From NCBI GenBank assembly GCA_009916335.1, contig SAAR01000177.1, forward strand, positions 1 through 7,067: a DNA stretch of 7,067 nt, written 5' to 3'. The stretch is from Erysipelotrichia bacterium. Its GTDB lineage: Bacteria > Bacillota_I > Bacilli_A > Erysipelotrichales > Erysipelotrichaceae. Shown here piece after piece: positions 1-7,016 of this stretch. Numbering within the stretch: the first letter of the stretch is position 1; each line of letters starts with the position of its first letter. The position numbers and the translations under genes were made by a program. The notes below the pieces were generated by a model. That model had not been told where the DNA came from. It worked only from the letters and a program-made list of their open reading frames with translations, and ran no database searches.

Positions 1-82
1 TTTAATCAATTAATAAACCGGTCTGGCATTTGATAGGCATGAATAAAACTGCTGATTCAATTTTTCCGAAAAACGCCGAATA

Positions 83-93
83 TATATTTGCAT
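83..93 (+). promoter_or_regulatory. Promoter-like TATATTTGCAT element facing into the operon's 3' end
   Basis: The 11 bases here are identical to the -7 region and following bases of the operon promoter (minus strand, 6429-6419) and fit the Bacteroides TAnnTTTG form. A transcript starting just after it would run rightward through the terminator hairpin at 121-150 and antisense to the end of the last gene. No TTG sits at the expected -33 distance (the bases near 61-63 are TTT), so the match is only half a promoter. In AT-rich DNA such a match could be chance. The rest of 1-120 contains no supportable gene: plus-strand frame 1 stays open only for 10 codons before TGA at 31-33, too little to call a gene tail. 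Confidence 0.18.
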
Positions 94-120
94 ATTACAG
101 CTACACTCTAGAAAATAGAA

Positions 121-150
121 GTGGGGAGAAAACGTAAGTTTTCTCCCCAC
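121..150 (-). terminator. Intrinsic terminator of the four-gene operon
   Basis: A perfect 13-bp inverted repeat (121-133 with 138-150) flanks a 4-base loop, and the flanking A120/T151 extends it to 14 bp. The outer part is GC-rich (GTGGGG with CCCCAC) and the inner part AT-rich. Read on the minus strand, the stem is followed by TTCTATTTTC, a moderately U-rich tract, which fits rho-independent termination about 70 bases after the last stop codon at 222-224. On the plus strand the following bases have only a short T run (160-163), so it works better for the minus-strand operon. Confidence 0.85.
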
Positions 151-221
151 TGAATGAACTTTTATAAAAGACTTTTCCTTATTCTTAATAATAAGTTATA
201 TTAATAGGAATGAAGCTGTTT

Positions 222-920
222 CTAATAATCATCTTCCTCAAATCCTGTATAACTGTGTCCACCAATAATAAGTACTTCATCTTTCGTAGCATCATAAGTC
301 ACTGATGAGAACACCCAAGTAAATTCTGGTATAGTAGGATTTTTCCAATCTTTCTCAGCTTTACGTATGCTTTTGAAAATAGCATTTCCGCTGTATAATT
401 TAACTTTTAAATAGAGACTATCGGCTATATTACCTCCTTTTGTAGTTACTGCTTTAGGTATGATTTTCCCTTCGATTACAGCTGCACGTAAATAATCACG
501 AGGTACTTCTGCCGTTTGTCCTTCTGCAGTTGGAGCACTAATATTTTCCTTTGCTTGAGGGAGTGATATTGAATTTAGGTTATTTGTTAACTTGTCAAAT
601 TCAATATTTGTAGAAACAAATGATGCCGGAGTTCCGGTGAATTCAAACTTGCATTTCAATGGGATAAGTTTAGAAACATCTTCCATCCAAATTTGATTAG
701 CAAGGTTGGATGACGTATTATATATTCTTAACTCACTGCCGTCATAATCGTGGTAGATTTTCGTCATATCCTCATTGGCTAATTTAACGATATATCTCCC
801 AGAATAGTCCAATGTTTCACTATCCCACACTTCTACGTCTTGTTGGCAAGAACCAAAAACTAAAATAGAAGCAAACGCCATTATTAATTTTAAACTTATT
901 TTTCTCATAATAAATTTCAT
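222..920 (-). CDS. Putative lipid-binding (Lipid_bd-like) surface lipoprotein, SusCD accessory
   Basis: This is a 232-residue lipoprotein, last gene of the operon. The N-terminus is a lipoprotein signal peptide: basic start (KFIMRK), hydrophobic stretch to about residue 23, and a lipobox-like FGSC with the lipidated Cys at 25, followed by QQDVE, which has acidic residues near the Cys as surface-exported Bacteroidota lipoproteins often do. The mature part resembles the Lipid_bd (putative lipid-binding, lipocalin-like) family: an early SGRYIVKL strand (40-47), an IYNTSSNLANQIWM segment (66-79), a central KFEFTG strand, FTWVFSSVTYD (200-210) and an acidic end (TGFEEDDY). That family name rests on recognition, and no ligand or catalytic site can be read from the sequence. 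The ATG abuts the preceding gene's TAA, so translation is probably coupled. An in-frame ATG at 908-906 (MRKISLKL) also gives a good signal peptide and could be the real start. Confidence 0.85.
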   Translation of the reverse strand: MKFIMRKISLKLIMAFASILVFGSCQQDVEVWDSETLDYSGRYIVKLANEDMTKIYHDYDGSELRIYNTSSNLANQIWMEDVSKLIPLKCKFEFTGTPASFVSTNIEFDKLTNNLNSISLPQAKENISAPTAEGQTAEVPRDYLRAAVIEGKIIPKAVTTKGGNIADSLYLKVKLYSGNAIFKSIRKAEKDWKNPTIPEFTWVFSSVTYDATKDEVLIIGGHSYTGFEEDDY

Positions 921-1610
921 TTATTTTTTATTTAGTACAACTGTAAAAAACATTCCTCCATATTCTGCTTTCCATGTTACAACGCCTGTTTCTGGTGTAA
1001 AAAGTCCTTCAGTAACAGCTGTTAATGTATCTCCCCATGGCAATATAGAACTAGATAGTAAAGTCAGTGAATTATCATTCTTTAATTGTACATACCCACT
1101 GCAAGCATATGCAGAGCCATATTTTACTTTTTGATCATAATAACCACCTAGAAAATCGGAAATCTCGAAGAATCCAGGTGCTACTTTTTTTATGTTTATA
1201 TCAAACCCAGGGTAAGGAATCGTTGCGCCTTGTCTTAGACGGAAGGTTCCATCTGCAGTTATATATTTACCTGAAATATCTGTTTTTACAGTTGGATCAG
1301 CTACAATAACAGTTCTTGTTCTTGTTGTTTTTACACCGTCTGGGTTAGTATAAGCATATGTGATCGGATAGATTCCAACGACAGCTGCATTTACTGTTCC
1401 GTCTATTTTAATTTGGCTAGTAACATCCTGTTCATAATAAGCTGCTTTTACACCAGGCTCTTGGTAGGAAGCACCTAATGTTACTAACATATTTTCTCCA
1501 CCTATAAGCTCAATGTGAAGTACTCCCGATACACCTTCCGTCTCCTTTTCGCATGATGCAAAAAAGAATAGAGTGCATAATAAAAAATAGATATATTTTA
1601 TATTTTTCAT
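921..1610 (-). CDS. Ig-like, DUF5012-type surface lipoprotein, SusCD accessory
   Basis: This 229-residue lipoprotein lies third in the operon. I start it at the ATG of 1610-1608 rather than the TTG two codons upstream (1616-1614), because ATG directly begins a normal signal peptide (MKNIKYIYFLLC). The lipobox is FASC with Cys at 20, followed by acidic EKETE, consistent with outer-surface display. Residues about 30-105 form one bacterial Ig-like domain of the DUF5011/5012 kind: VTLGASYQEPGVKA, then VNAAVVGIYPITYAYTNPDG, ending TRTVIV. Residues about 110-229 are a second, beta-rich domain typical of DUF5012 proteins, with SGKYITADGTFRL, KKVAPGFFEISDFLGGYYD, YGSAYACSGYVQL and a final EYGGMFFTVVLNKK. 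The function of the family is not established. Its place between SusD and another lipoprotein suggests a subunit on the extracellular face of the transporter. Its TAA stop directly touches the next gene's ATG. Confidence 0.88.
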   Translation of the reverse strand: MKNIKYIYFLLCTLFFFASCEKETEGVSGVLHIELIGGENMLVTLGASYQEPGVKAAYYEQDVTSQIKIDGTVNAAVVGIYPITYAYTNPDGVKTTRTRTVIVADPTVKTDISGKYITADGTFRLRQGATIPYPGFDINIKKVAPGFFEISDFLGGYYDQKVKYGSAYACSGYVQLKNDNSLTLLSSSILPWGDTLTAVTEGLFTPETGVVTWKAEYGGMFFTVVLNKK

Positions 1611-1615
1611 AATCA

Positions 1616-1633
1616 AAACAATTTTAATTGTTT
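1616..1633 (-). repeat. Intergenic inverted repeat between the SusD gene and the DUF5012 gene
   Basis: Eight-base arms (1616-1623 AAACAATT and 1626-1633 AATTGTTT) are perfectly complementary around a TT centre. They nearly fill the 27-bp gap and end five bases before the ATG at 1610. A realistic RNA fold is 7 bp with a 4-base loop and a single G-C pair, so it would be weak. In the transcript it lies where the ribosome would load on the third gene, so it could lower that gene's translation or mark an RNA processing point. It could also be chance in AT-rich DNA. Confidence 0.4.
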
Positions 1634-1637
1634 AATC

Positions 1638-3182
1638 TTAATTTTCAGTTTCTTCTATAATGATTTCAGCTTTCTTGTTCCACCAAATTTTTTCACCGAG
1701 ATTCGCTTTTTGATCAGGCCTATTGGGGTTACGACTCATTACTGCATCTGGGTATAGAGGCGAAGTAGGCAATGAACCATTTAGTTTATTGCGTCCGTTA
1801 ACAGCAATGGTCATATTACCTATGATATTGACATCAGAGTAGGCTTTAGTTCTATTTATTCTAATATCCATATTGTAAATAGCAGGATATTTAATGCGGT
1901 TACGCTCTAAGAAAGATTCAATGTGTTGGTAATTGGCATTGGCTACCCATTTTTGCATGCCGATTTGTTTTATCTCCTCTTCTATGGTACCATTTTCCCA
2001 TTTTGCATAGCCATCAGCTCCGATAATCGCATAATCAGTTATACCGTGTTGGTCAAGTGAGGCTGTTACAGCTTTCTCATAGTATGTTTTGGCATTAACA
2101 TGATCACCTGCACGCGCATATACTTCAGCAATGTAGAAATTGACTTCCCAATTAGACATAATCATCAAATCCATATCTGGGTCAAATCGTACTATGCAAT
2201 AAGGTACTTTATCATCAGTCGTTTTGCCGTCCGAAGCAAATTTAGAATCAAAGTCGCCATAAAAGGCACCTCTATATCCTACAGCAGCATCTGATATTTT
2301 AAACAATTTATCTAAACGAGGATCTTTGTTTACATTCAAATAATCGATGAAGTTTTTACATGCGATAATATTGCCTGAAAGATAAGCTGCTTCACCGGCT
2401 TCAAACTCTCTCATAGGGTGCCGTTTACCTTCTTGTCCATCAGCCCATACTTTGCCTGAAATTTTAGCACTTGCAGCGATAAATGAATTTGATTTAACAA
2501 ATGCAAGCGTTTTTGCGTTGTCATATCCCGATGTTTCAGAAATTCTTAGCATCAGTTTAAGCTTTAGAGAATTAGCAAAAAGCGTCCATTTATTTAAGTC
2601 ACCAGCATAAATAAAGTCATATTCGCTGACTACTTTTGCGTTTGTCAAATCAACTTTTAATAGTTCGTCAACTCTTGCTAGTAAGTCAGAATAAATGTCT
2701 TCTGCTTTATCGAATTTGGGAGAAGAAATCTCTGATCCCTTGAGGGCTTCGGAATAAGGTATGTTACCCCACAAGTCTGTTAGCATTTGCCATGTAAAGA
2801 TAGATAGCGCTTCGGCTATGAAATAATTACCATTATCGACATCTTTTGATAGGCTTTTGATTTTATATAAATCCATTAAGACGCCTGATGTTAAACTAGA
2901 GTATGCTGTATTAAAATCAGTTTCATTGTATTCACATAGGAATTTAAATTGTGATGAAGTGTATTTTTGAGTCCAATATTCAGACCAAAATCCTCCTGCA
3001 AAGCCTAAATCCCATCCCATAAGATTATTTCCTAGACCAACTTGTGCAGCCGGTAAAACGACTTTTGCATTAGGTATTTCTTCTAGTACATTCGGGTCGT
3101 GATTTACATCCAACCAACCTTGGCAACTGGATGTAAAAAACAGTATAAAAGCCGAAACTACGGTTATAATATATTTATTCAT
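1638..3182 (-). CDS. SusD/RagB-family nutrient-binding outer-membrane lipoprotein
   Basis: This 514-residue protein should be the ligand-capturing lid over the SusC barrel encoded just upstream. It starts MNKYIITVVS, has a hydrophobic segment and a lipobox (TSSC, Cys at 20), then the WLDVNHDPN motif (23-31) typical of the SusD-like_2 branch of the family. Further family marks are the helical repeat region with LTDLWGNIPYSEAL (134-147), KWTLFANSLKLKLMLRI (198-214), DPRLDKLF (287-294), SNWEVNFYIAEVYARAGD (343-360), and the C-terminal NLGEKIWWNKK (494-504). Length is normal for the family. Where relatives usually have a Trp/Glu-rich WRRTGYP-like stretch, this one reads ESFLERNRIKYP (422-433), a modest divergence. 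The gap to the SusC stop is 20 bp with no clear Shine-Dalgarno sequence, as is common in this phylum. Binding residues cannot be assigned from sequence alone, so the substrate is open. No enzyme accompanies it. Confidence 0.95.
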   Translation of the reverse strand: MNKYIITVVSAFILFFTSSCQGWLDVNHDPNVLEEIPNAKVVLPAAQVGLGNNLMGWDLGFAGGFWSEYWTQKYTSSQFKFLCEYNETDFNTAYSSLTSGVLMDLYKIKSLSKDVDNGNYFIAEALSIFTWQMLTDLWGNIPYSEALKGSEISSPKFDKAEDIYSDLLARVDELLKVDLTNAKVVSEYDFIYAGDLNKWTLFANSLKLKLMLRISETSGYDNAKTLAFVKSNSFIAASAKISGKVWADGQEGKRHPMREFEAGEAAYLSGNIIACKNFIDYLNVNKDPRLDKLFKISDAAVGYRGAFYGDFDSKFASDGKTTDDKVPYCIVRFDPDMDLMIMSNWEVNFYIAEVYARAGDHVNAKTYYEKAVTASLDQHGITDYAIIGADGYAKWENGTIEEEIKQIGMQKWVANANYQHIESFLERNRIKYPAIYNMDIRINRTKAYSDVNIIGNMTIAVNGRNKLNGSLPTSPLYPDAVMSRNPNRPDQKANLGEKIWWNKKAEIIIEETEN

Positions 3183-3202
3183 AATATTCTGTTTTTATGT
3201 TA

Positions 3203-6200
3203 TTAAAAATTCAAATTTAAACCAAACGTATATAATTCATTGCTTGGATTAGCGTTGAATTCGCCGAATTTTGCATTAACGTCATTTCCGAAAGTTGTTG
3301 TTTCTGGATCAATATATGGATTTTCACGTGGAGTCCATAATAAAATATTGCTAATATTGAATGACACTTTTGCGCTATTGATATGTAGTATTGAACATAC
3401 TGATTTTGGGATGAGGTAGGACATACCAGCTTCTCTCAATTTCAAATACGAACGACTGATTACAGAGTTTTGAGCACCTACAAAACCTCCACGATCTGAA
3501 TAGAATGTGTGTAAGGCTGTGGGGTTTACAGGAATATCATTTTCTGTATATGTTCCATTGCCGTTATCAATAACTGAATTAGGAACCAAGAATGGTTTAC
3601 GATCATTCAAGACTGTTTCTGGTGAACTTCCCGTCCAATGCATGTATTTTTTAGTATTGGAATAAATATAGCCGCCATTTCTATAATCTAATGTTGCAAA
3701 TAGAGCAAGGCCTTTCCAAGTTATGGTGTTGCTTAATCCCATTCTGTATTTTTCATTCACGTCTTTGCCAAAGTACTCTTCTTGTGCAGTTGGTTGGGGA
3801 TTTCCATTTCCATCTACAATAGTGTATTCCTTACCTTCAAGTGTTACTTTTTTAACGCCAGCTAATTTAAATTGTCCAAGGGATTTGCCTTCAACTGCAT
3901 AAATTCCAGCACCGCCAAAACCTCCTAGATAAACTTCGGGGATATCTAAACGTTCGACCGTGTTTCTATTTATTGAAAGATTCCAACCAATGTTCCATTC
4001 GAAATCTTTTAATCTTAGGGGGGTAACATTAAGAGTTAATTCAATACCTTTATTCCTAATGTCACCTAAATTGCTTATTTGAGAAGTAAACCCAGTTGAT
4101 GGATCTTTAGGCATTACATTGATAAGGTCTTTTGTCAAACGATTGTAATATGAGAATTCTACACCAAATCTATTTTTGAAAAAATTAGCTTCAAAACCCA
4201 CTTCAAATTCCGATGTTAGTTCAGGCTTTAATACAGGATTGCCTAATTGGTTGGATACTGTATAAGAGTTTACTCCATTTAAAGGGAATGATAAATCATC
4301 TATTTTTGGGTATCCTGGATTTGTAGAGGTGGCAGCAACGTAGCGGTCATAAACATAATAGAGATCCGCATCATTACCAGTCATACCGTAAGCTACTCGT
4401 AATTTAGCAAAGTCTACTATCCCTGTGTCTATTCCTTTTGATTTCAAAAAATCTGTTAATAAGAAGCTGAAAGTCGCTCCTGGATAAAAATAGGAATTGT
4501 TTGATTTAGGCAATGTAGAGGACCAGTCATTACGTGCTGTTAGCGTTAAATAAGCATAGTTTTTATAGCTTAAATCGATGTTTGTATATATACCCATTAA
4601 GCGTCTCTCTTCTTTTCTTTGCGTTGAAGTAGATGGTGAACGGCTGTTTACAAGATTATAAAATCCAGGAATATCTATTGAATTGATTGATCCTTGTAAA
4701 TAGTTGTATTTACGTTCATTGGCATTTAATCCTGCGATAGCATTTAATGTAAAATCTTTAACGATATTCCATTTGTAGTTAACCATTAAGTCATGGTTCA
4801 TTTGTATACGTTCACGGCGCATTTCTTCGTAATTACCAGCATTTGCTGTACTTGAACCAGCATTTGGTGCTCCGATACTGAATGAAACGGGGGCTGTGTG
4901 GGTTTCAGAATTCGAAACTTCATAGTCACCGCCAAAACGGTAAGTAATAGTTAAATTCTTTAACAACTCATAGTCTAATTGAAGTTTTCCGAATAATTTG
5001 TTTTTATTCTGTACAGCACCGTTTTCGTTAAGTACATAATAAGGATTTAAACCATAAGGTGTAAAGTAATTATCTAAGTTATTGAATTTGCTTTGATAAT
5101 CCTTTAAATCCGCAATAGAAATATCACTTGCAATCTCATATAACGAGCGGTGTAGCGAAGTCCCTTGACCAGATGGGACAGCTTTTGTTTTTTCCGTACT
5201 GAAGTTAATAGAAGTGCTCACCTTTAATTTGCCAGCTTGGTGAGAACCTCTTGTTGCAATCGTGTAACGGTCGTAAGAATCTTGACTAGTAGGAATCACG
5301 CCGTCTAAGCTGTTTTGTGATAAAGAAACAAAATAGGTTGTTTTAGTTGTGCCTCCAGACAAAGATAGTGAGTTTTTATAACTTTGTCCTAGGTCATAGA
5401 AATCTCTTACTCTATCTTTTAAAAAGACATAAGGTTTGACTTGTTGTTCGCTATCTACGATTCTTCCCCAAACTCTATTCTTTCCATCATAAGGAGCACC
5501 CCAGTTACCATTCTCATCTAAGGCTCTGTGCCCACTCCAGCCTTGTCCAAATTGAGATTGTTCTTCAGGTAAGCGCCCTACTCTTGATATGGTATAACCA
5601 CCATCGTAAGCTATTTGAACTTTACCATCGGTGTTTTGACCTGATTTAGTTGTGATCATAATAACACCATTGGCGGCACGAGAACCATATAATGCTGTAG
5701 CTGCTGCACCTTTTAAGATTGTCATGTCAGCTATGTCATCAGGGTTTAATGCATTGATACCGGATCCAAAGTCAACTTGTGAGTTTAGGTTGTCTCCAGA
5801 TCTGTTTTGTGAGTTGGTAATAGGGACACCGTCTACAACATACAATGGCTGGTTGTTTCCAAATGAGGAAGCACCGCGGATCATAACATTTTGTGTAGCA
5901 CCAGGGCCTGGAGCTGTAGAAATGTCAATTCCGGCAACTTTTCCTTGCAAGGCATTCATGGGGTTAACTGCTTTTGACTGAGCAATAGCGTCACCTTTGA
6001 ATGAAGTTGCTGCATAGCCTAATGCTTTTTTTTCACGGCTTACGCCTAAAGCTGTTACGACGACTTCATCAAGGATTTTTGCATCAGATTTTAAGATAAC
6101 TTTTAGAGTTGGTTTAATTGCAACGTCTTGAGCTACCATACCGATGTATGAAATCTGTAAAGTCTTTGCCGTACTTGGTAGATTTGATAGGGTGAATTTA

Positions 6201-6376
6201 CCATCCATATCAGTTATTGTACCTAAAGAAGTCCCCTTAACTAATATAGAGGCACCGACAATTGGTTGCCCGTCTTCCTCCGAGATCACAAGACCTGTGA
6301 TTTTTTGGGTTTGGGCAGTTACTAAGCTGATACCTAAAAATAGGCATGTTAATAACAACATTAATTTTCTTTTCAT
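3203..6376 (-). CDS. SusC/RagA-family TonB-linked outer-membrane transporter
   Basis: This 1057-residue barrel protein is the first gene of the operon and should import the ligand captured by the adjacent SusD, using TonB-ExbBD energy. Domains in order are: a type I signal peptide (1-21, ending VTA-Q), a carboxypeptidase-regulatory-like beta-sandwich (about 25-97, with GQPIVGASILVKGT and TDMDGKFTL), a TonB-box-like DEVVVTALG (103-111), the plug (about 115-246) with NALQGKVAGI, MIRGASS, PLYVVDGVPI (177-186) and the SusC-family stretch at 221-246 (LKGAAATALYGSRAANG), then the barrel to a terminal Phe. Barrel hallmarks include NDWSSTLPKSNNSYFYPG (616-633), LRVAYGMTGN, NPVLKPELTSEFEVG (713-727), NKGIELTLN and NPYIDPETTTFGND (1019-1032). 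There is no N-terminal STN domain, so direct signalling through a FecR-type anti-sigma factor is unlikely. Length is normal for SusC proteins, and no truncation or frameshift is seen. The ATG is supported by a purine-rich site just upstream. Confidence 0.97.
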   Translation of the reverse strand: MKRKLMLLLTCLFLGISLVTAQTQKITGLVISEEDGQPIVGASILVKGTSLGTITDMDGKFTLSNLPSTAKTLQISYIGMVAQDVAIKPTLKVILKSDAKILDEVVVTALGVSREKKALGYAATSFKGDAIAQSKAVNPMNALQGKVAGIDISTAPGPGATQNVMIRGASSFGNNQPLYVVDGVPITNSQNRSGDNLNSQVDFGSGINALNPDDIADMTILKGAAATALYGSRAANGVIMITTKSGQNTDGKVQIAYDGGYTISRVGRLPEEQSQFGQGWSGHRALDENGNWGAPYDGKNRVWGRIVDSEQQVKPYVFLKDRVRDFYDLGQSYKNSLSLSGGTTKTTYFVSLSQNSLDGVIPTSQDSYDRYTIATRGSHQAGKLKVSTSINFSTEKTKAVPSGQGTSLHRSLYEIASDISIADLKDYQSKFNNLDNYFTPYGLNPYYVLNENGAVQNKNKLFGKLQLDYELLKNLTITYRFGGDYEVSNSETHTAPVSFSIGAPNAGSSTANAGNYEEMRRERIQMNHDLMVNYKWNIVKDFTLNAIAGLNANERKYNYLQGSINSIDIPGFYNLVNSRSPSTSTQRKEERRLMGIYTNIDLSYKNYAYLTLTARNDWSSTLPKSNNSYFYPGATFSFLLTDFLKSKGIDTGIVDFAKLRVAYGMTGNDADLYYVYDRYVAATSTNPGYPKIDDLSFPLNGVNSYTVSNQLGNPVLKPELTSEFEVGFEANFFKNRFGVEFSYYNRLTKDLINVMPKDPSTGFTSQISNLGDIRNKGIELTLNVTPLRLKDFEWNIGWNLSINRNTVERLDIPEVYLGGFGGAGIYAVEGKSLGQFKLAGVKKVTLEGKEYTIVDGNGNPQPTAQEEYFGKDVNEKYRMGLSNTITWKGLALFATLDYRNGGYIYSNTKKYMHWTGSSPETVLNDRKPFLVPNSVIDNGNGTYTENDIPVNPTALHTFYSDRGGFVGAQNSVISRSYLKLREAGMSYLIPKSVCSILHINSAKVSFNISNILLWTPRENPYIDPETTTFGNDVNAKFGEFNANPSNELYTFGLNLNF

Positions 6377-6379
6377 AAA

Positions 6380-6388
6380 TTCTCTCTT
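6380..6388 (-). promoter_or_regulatory. Purine-rich ribosome binding site of the SusC gene
   Basis: The minus strand reads AAGAGAGAA, followed by TTT and the ATG at 6376. It is the only gene in the operon with such a purine-rich tract; the other three rely on AT-rich leaders or on coupling to the preceding stop. It supports the chosen start and suggests strong loading on the first cistron. Confidence 0.55.
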
Positions 6389-6421
6389 AAAGTTTAACTA
6401 TTATTTAACTATAACAAAATG

Positions 6422-6451
6422 CAAATATATTAATAAATATGAAAGCTCCAA
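6422..6451 (-). promoter_or_regulatory. Bacteroides-type sigma-ABfr promoter of the SusC-SusD operon
   Basis: On the minus strand a -33 element TTG (6451-6449) is followed by 19 bases and then TATATTTG (6429-6422), which fits the Bacteroides consensus TAnnTTTG with the usual spacing. Transcription should begin a few bases further on, giving a 5' leader of about 40 bases before the ATG at 6376. No clear operator palindrome overlaps it, and no regulator gene is visible nearby. Control by a one- or two-component regulator encoded elsewhere is an inference from the missing STN domain in SusC. Confidence 0.65.
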
Positions 6452-6461
6452 TAGTTTTTAA

Positions 6462-7016
6462 TAAAAAAGCTGCAATTTCTATTAATATGTTATTGAATTG
6501 TGTTTTTTTATGTTTAAAAGCACTTTATTTTTGTTTTTGTCTTTATTCTATTGCTCCTGTTATGTCAGATTGAATAATCAAAAAGATTCTTATATGGCTG
6601 TTTTATTTGTTTTTAGTTACATGAATGTCTGTTGTTTGTTAGTTTGTGTTTTTGCAATTTTTTTCTCATAAAAAAAGTGTATTTTGTGTAGAGAAATGTG
6701 AGTAGGTCTTATTGCGCTGTTTATCAATGTGCTTAGCCTTTTTAAGGAATAAATTACGGGGCATTTGTTGTTTTGTGAAAGTAGTCTCTGGAAAAAAGTA
6801 TTTCTTTATTGTCTTAAATCTTTAATCTATCTTTTTTTTAATCGTAACTTTTTTGTATTAGCTTTAATTCGGGAATAGTAATGTAGAGAGATCAGAATGC
6901 TATTTTTGAGTTTTTTTTTGCAAGTGCTTTCTTTGCGAATAAGATTAAAGGTGTTAGAAAGTCTTATAGGAGTTACTAGAAACAGTGACTGTAGTAATTG
7001 GTCTTTAAGTAATTTG
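6462..7016. other. Gene-free, T/G-skewed region upstream of the operon
   Basis: No supportable coding region was found on either strand. The plus strand is rich in T and G and poor in C (only three C in 6601-6660), so the minus strand, in operon sense, is A/C-rich with runs such as ACAAACTAACAAACAAC. The longest reading frame I noticed is a 32-codon minus-strand frame at 6764-6666, without a ribosome site. TAnnTTTG-like words occur on the plus strand at 6526-6533 and 6901-6908 but lack a properly spaced TTG. A weak inverted repeat is at 6973-6978 with 6992-6997. The region may hold an upstream regulatory site or a long alternative leader, but nothing specific can be assigned. Confidence 0.5.

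Noticed and set aside
159..170. Perfect palindrome CTTTTATAAAAG in the 3' untranslated region
   Set aside because: Short and AT-only at the centre, with no partner copy at the promoter; not enough to call an operator or second terminator.
1067..1309. Plus-strand open frame of 80 codons
   Set aside because: It is antisense to the well-conserved DUF5012-type gene; His/Leu-rich translation with no signal or domain.
1611..1616. TTG start two codons upstream of the DUF5012 gene's ATG
   Set aside because: The ATG at 1610 directly begins a normal lipoprotein signal peptide; the TTG adds only two residues and has no better ribosome site.
2100..2294. Plus-strand open frame of 64 codons
   Set aside because: It is antisense to the SusD-family gene and shows no features of a real protein.
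5652..5981. Plus-strand open frame of 109 codons
   Set aside because: It lies wholly antisense to the conserved SusC plug sequence, and its translation looks like a mirror of that region with no recognisable domain or ribosome site.
6144..6461. Plus-strand open frame of 105 codons overlapping the SusC start and promoter
   Set aside because: It is antisense to the SusC N-terminus, runs into low-complexity Asn/Lys-rich sequence over the promoter, and has no family resemblance.
6526..6533. TATTTTTG word as a plus-strand divergent promoter (also at 6901-6908)
   Set aside because: No TTG at the proper distance and no plus-strand gene follows; such words are expected in T-rich DNA.
6666..6764. 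Minus-strand 32-codon frame starting MPRNLFLKKAKH, whose TGA overlaps the ATG of another 18-codon frame
   Set aside because: No ribosome site or promoter is seen, and short Lys/Asn-rich frames are expected in A-rich sequence. Only translation data or conservation would revive it.
6973..6997. Inverted repeat TTACTA/TAGTAA enclosing ACAGTGACTGT, as a terminator for an upstream gene
   Set aside because: The stem is short and interrupted, and no T-run follows on the minus strand.
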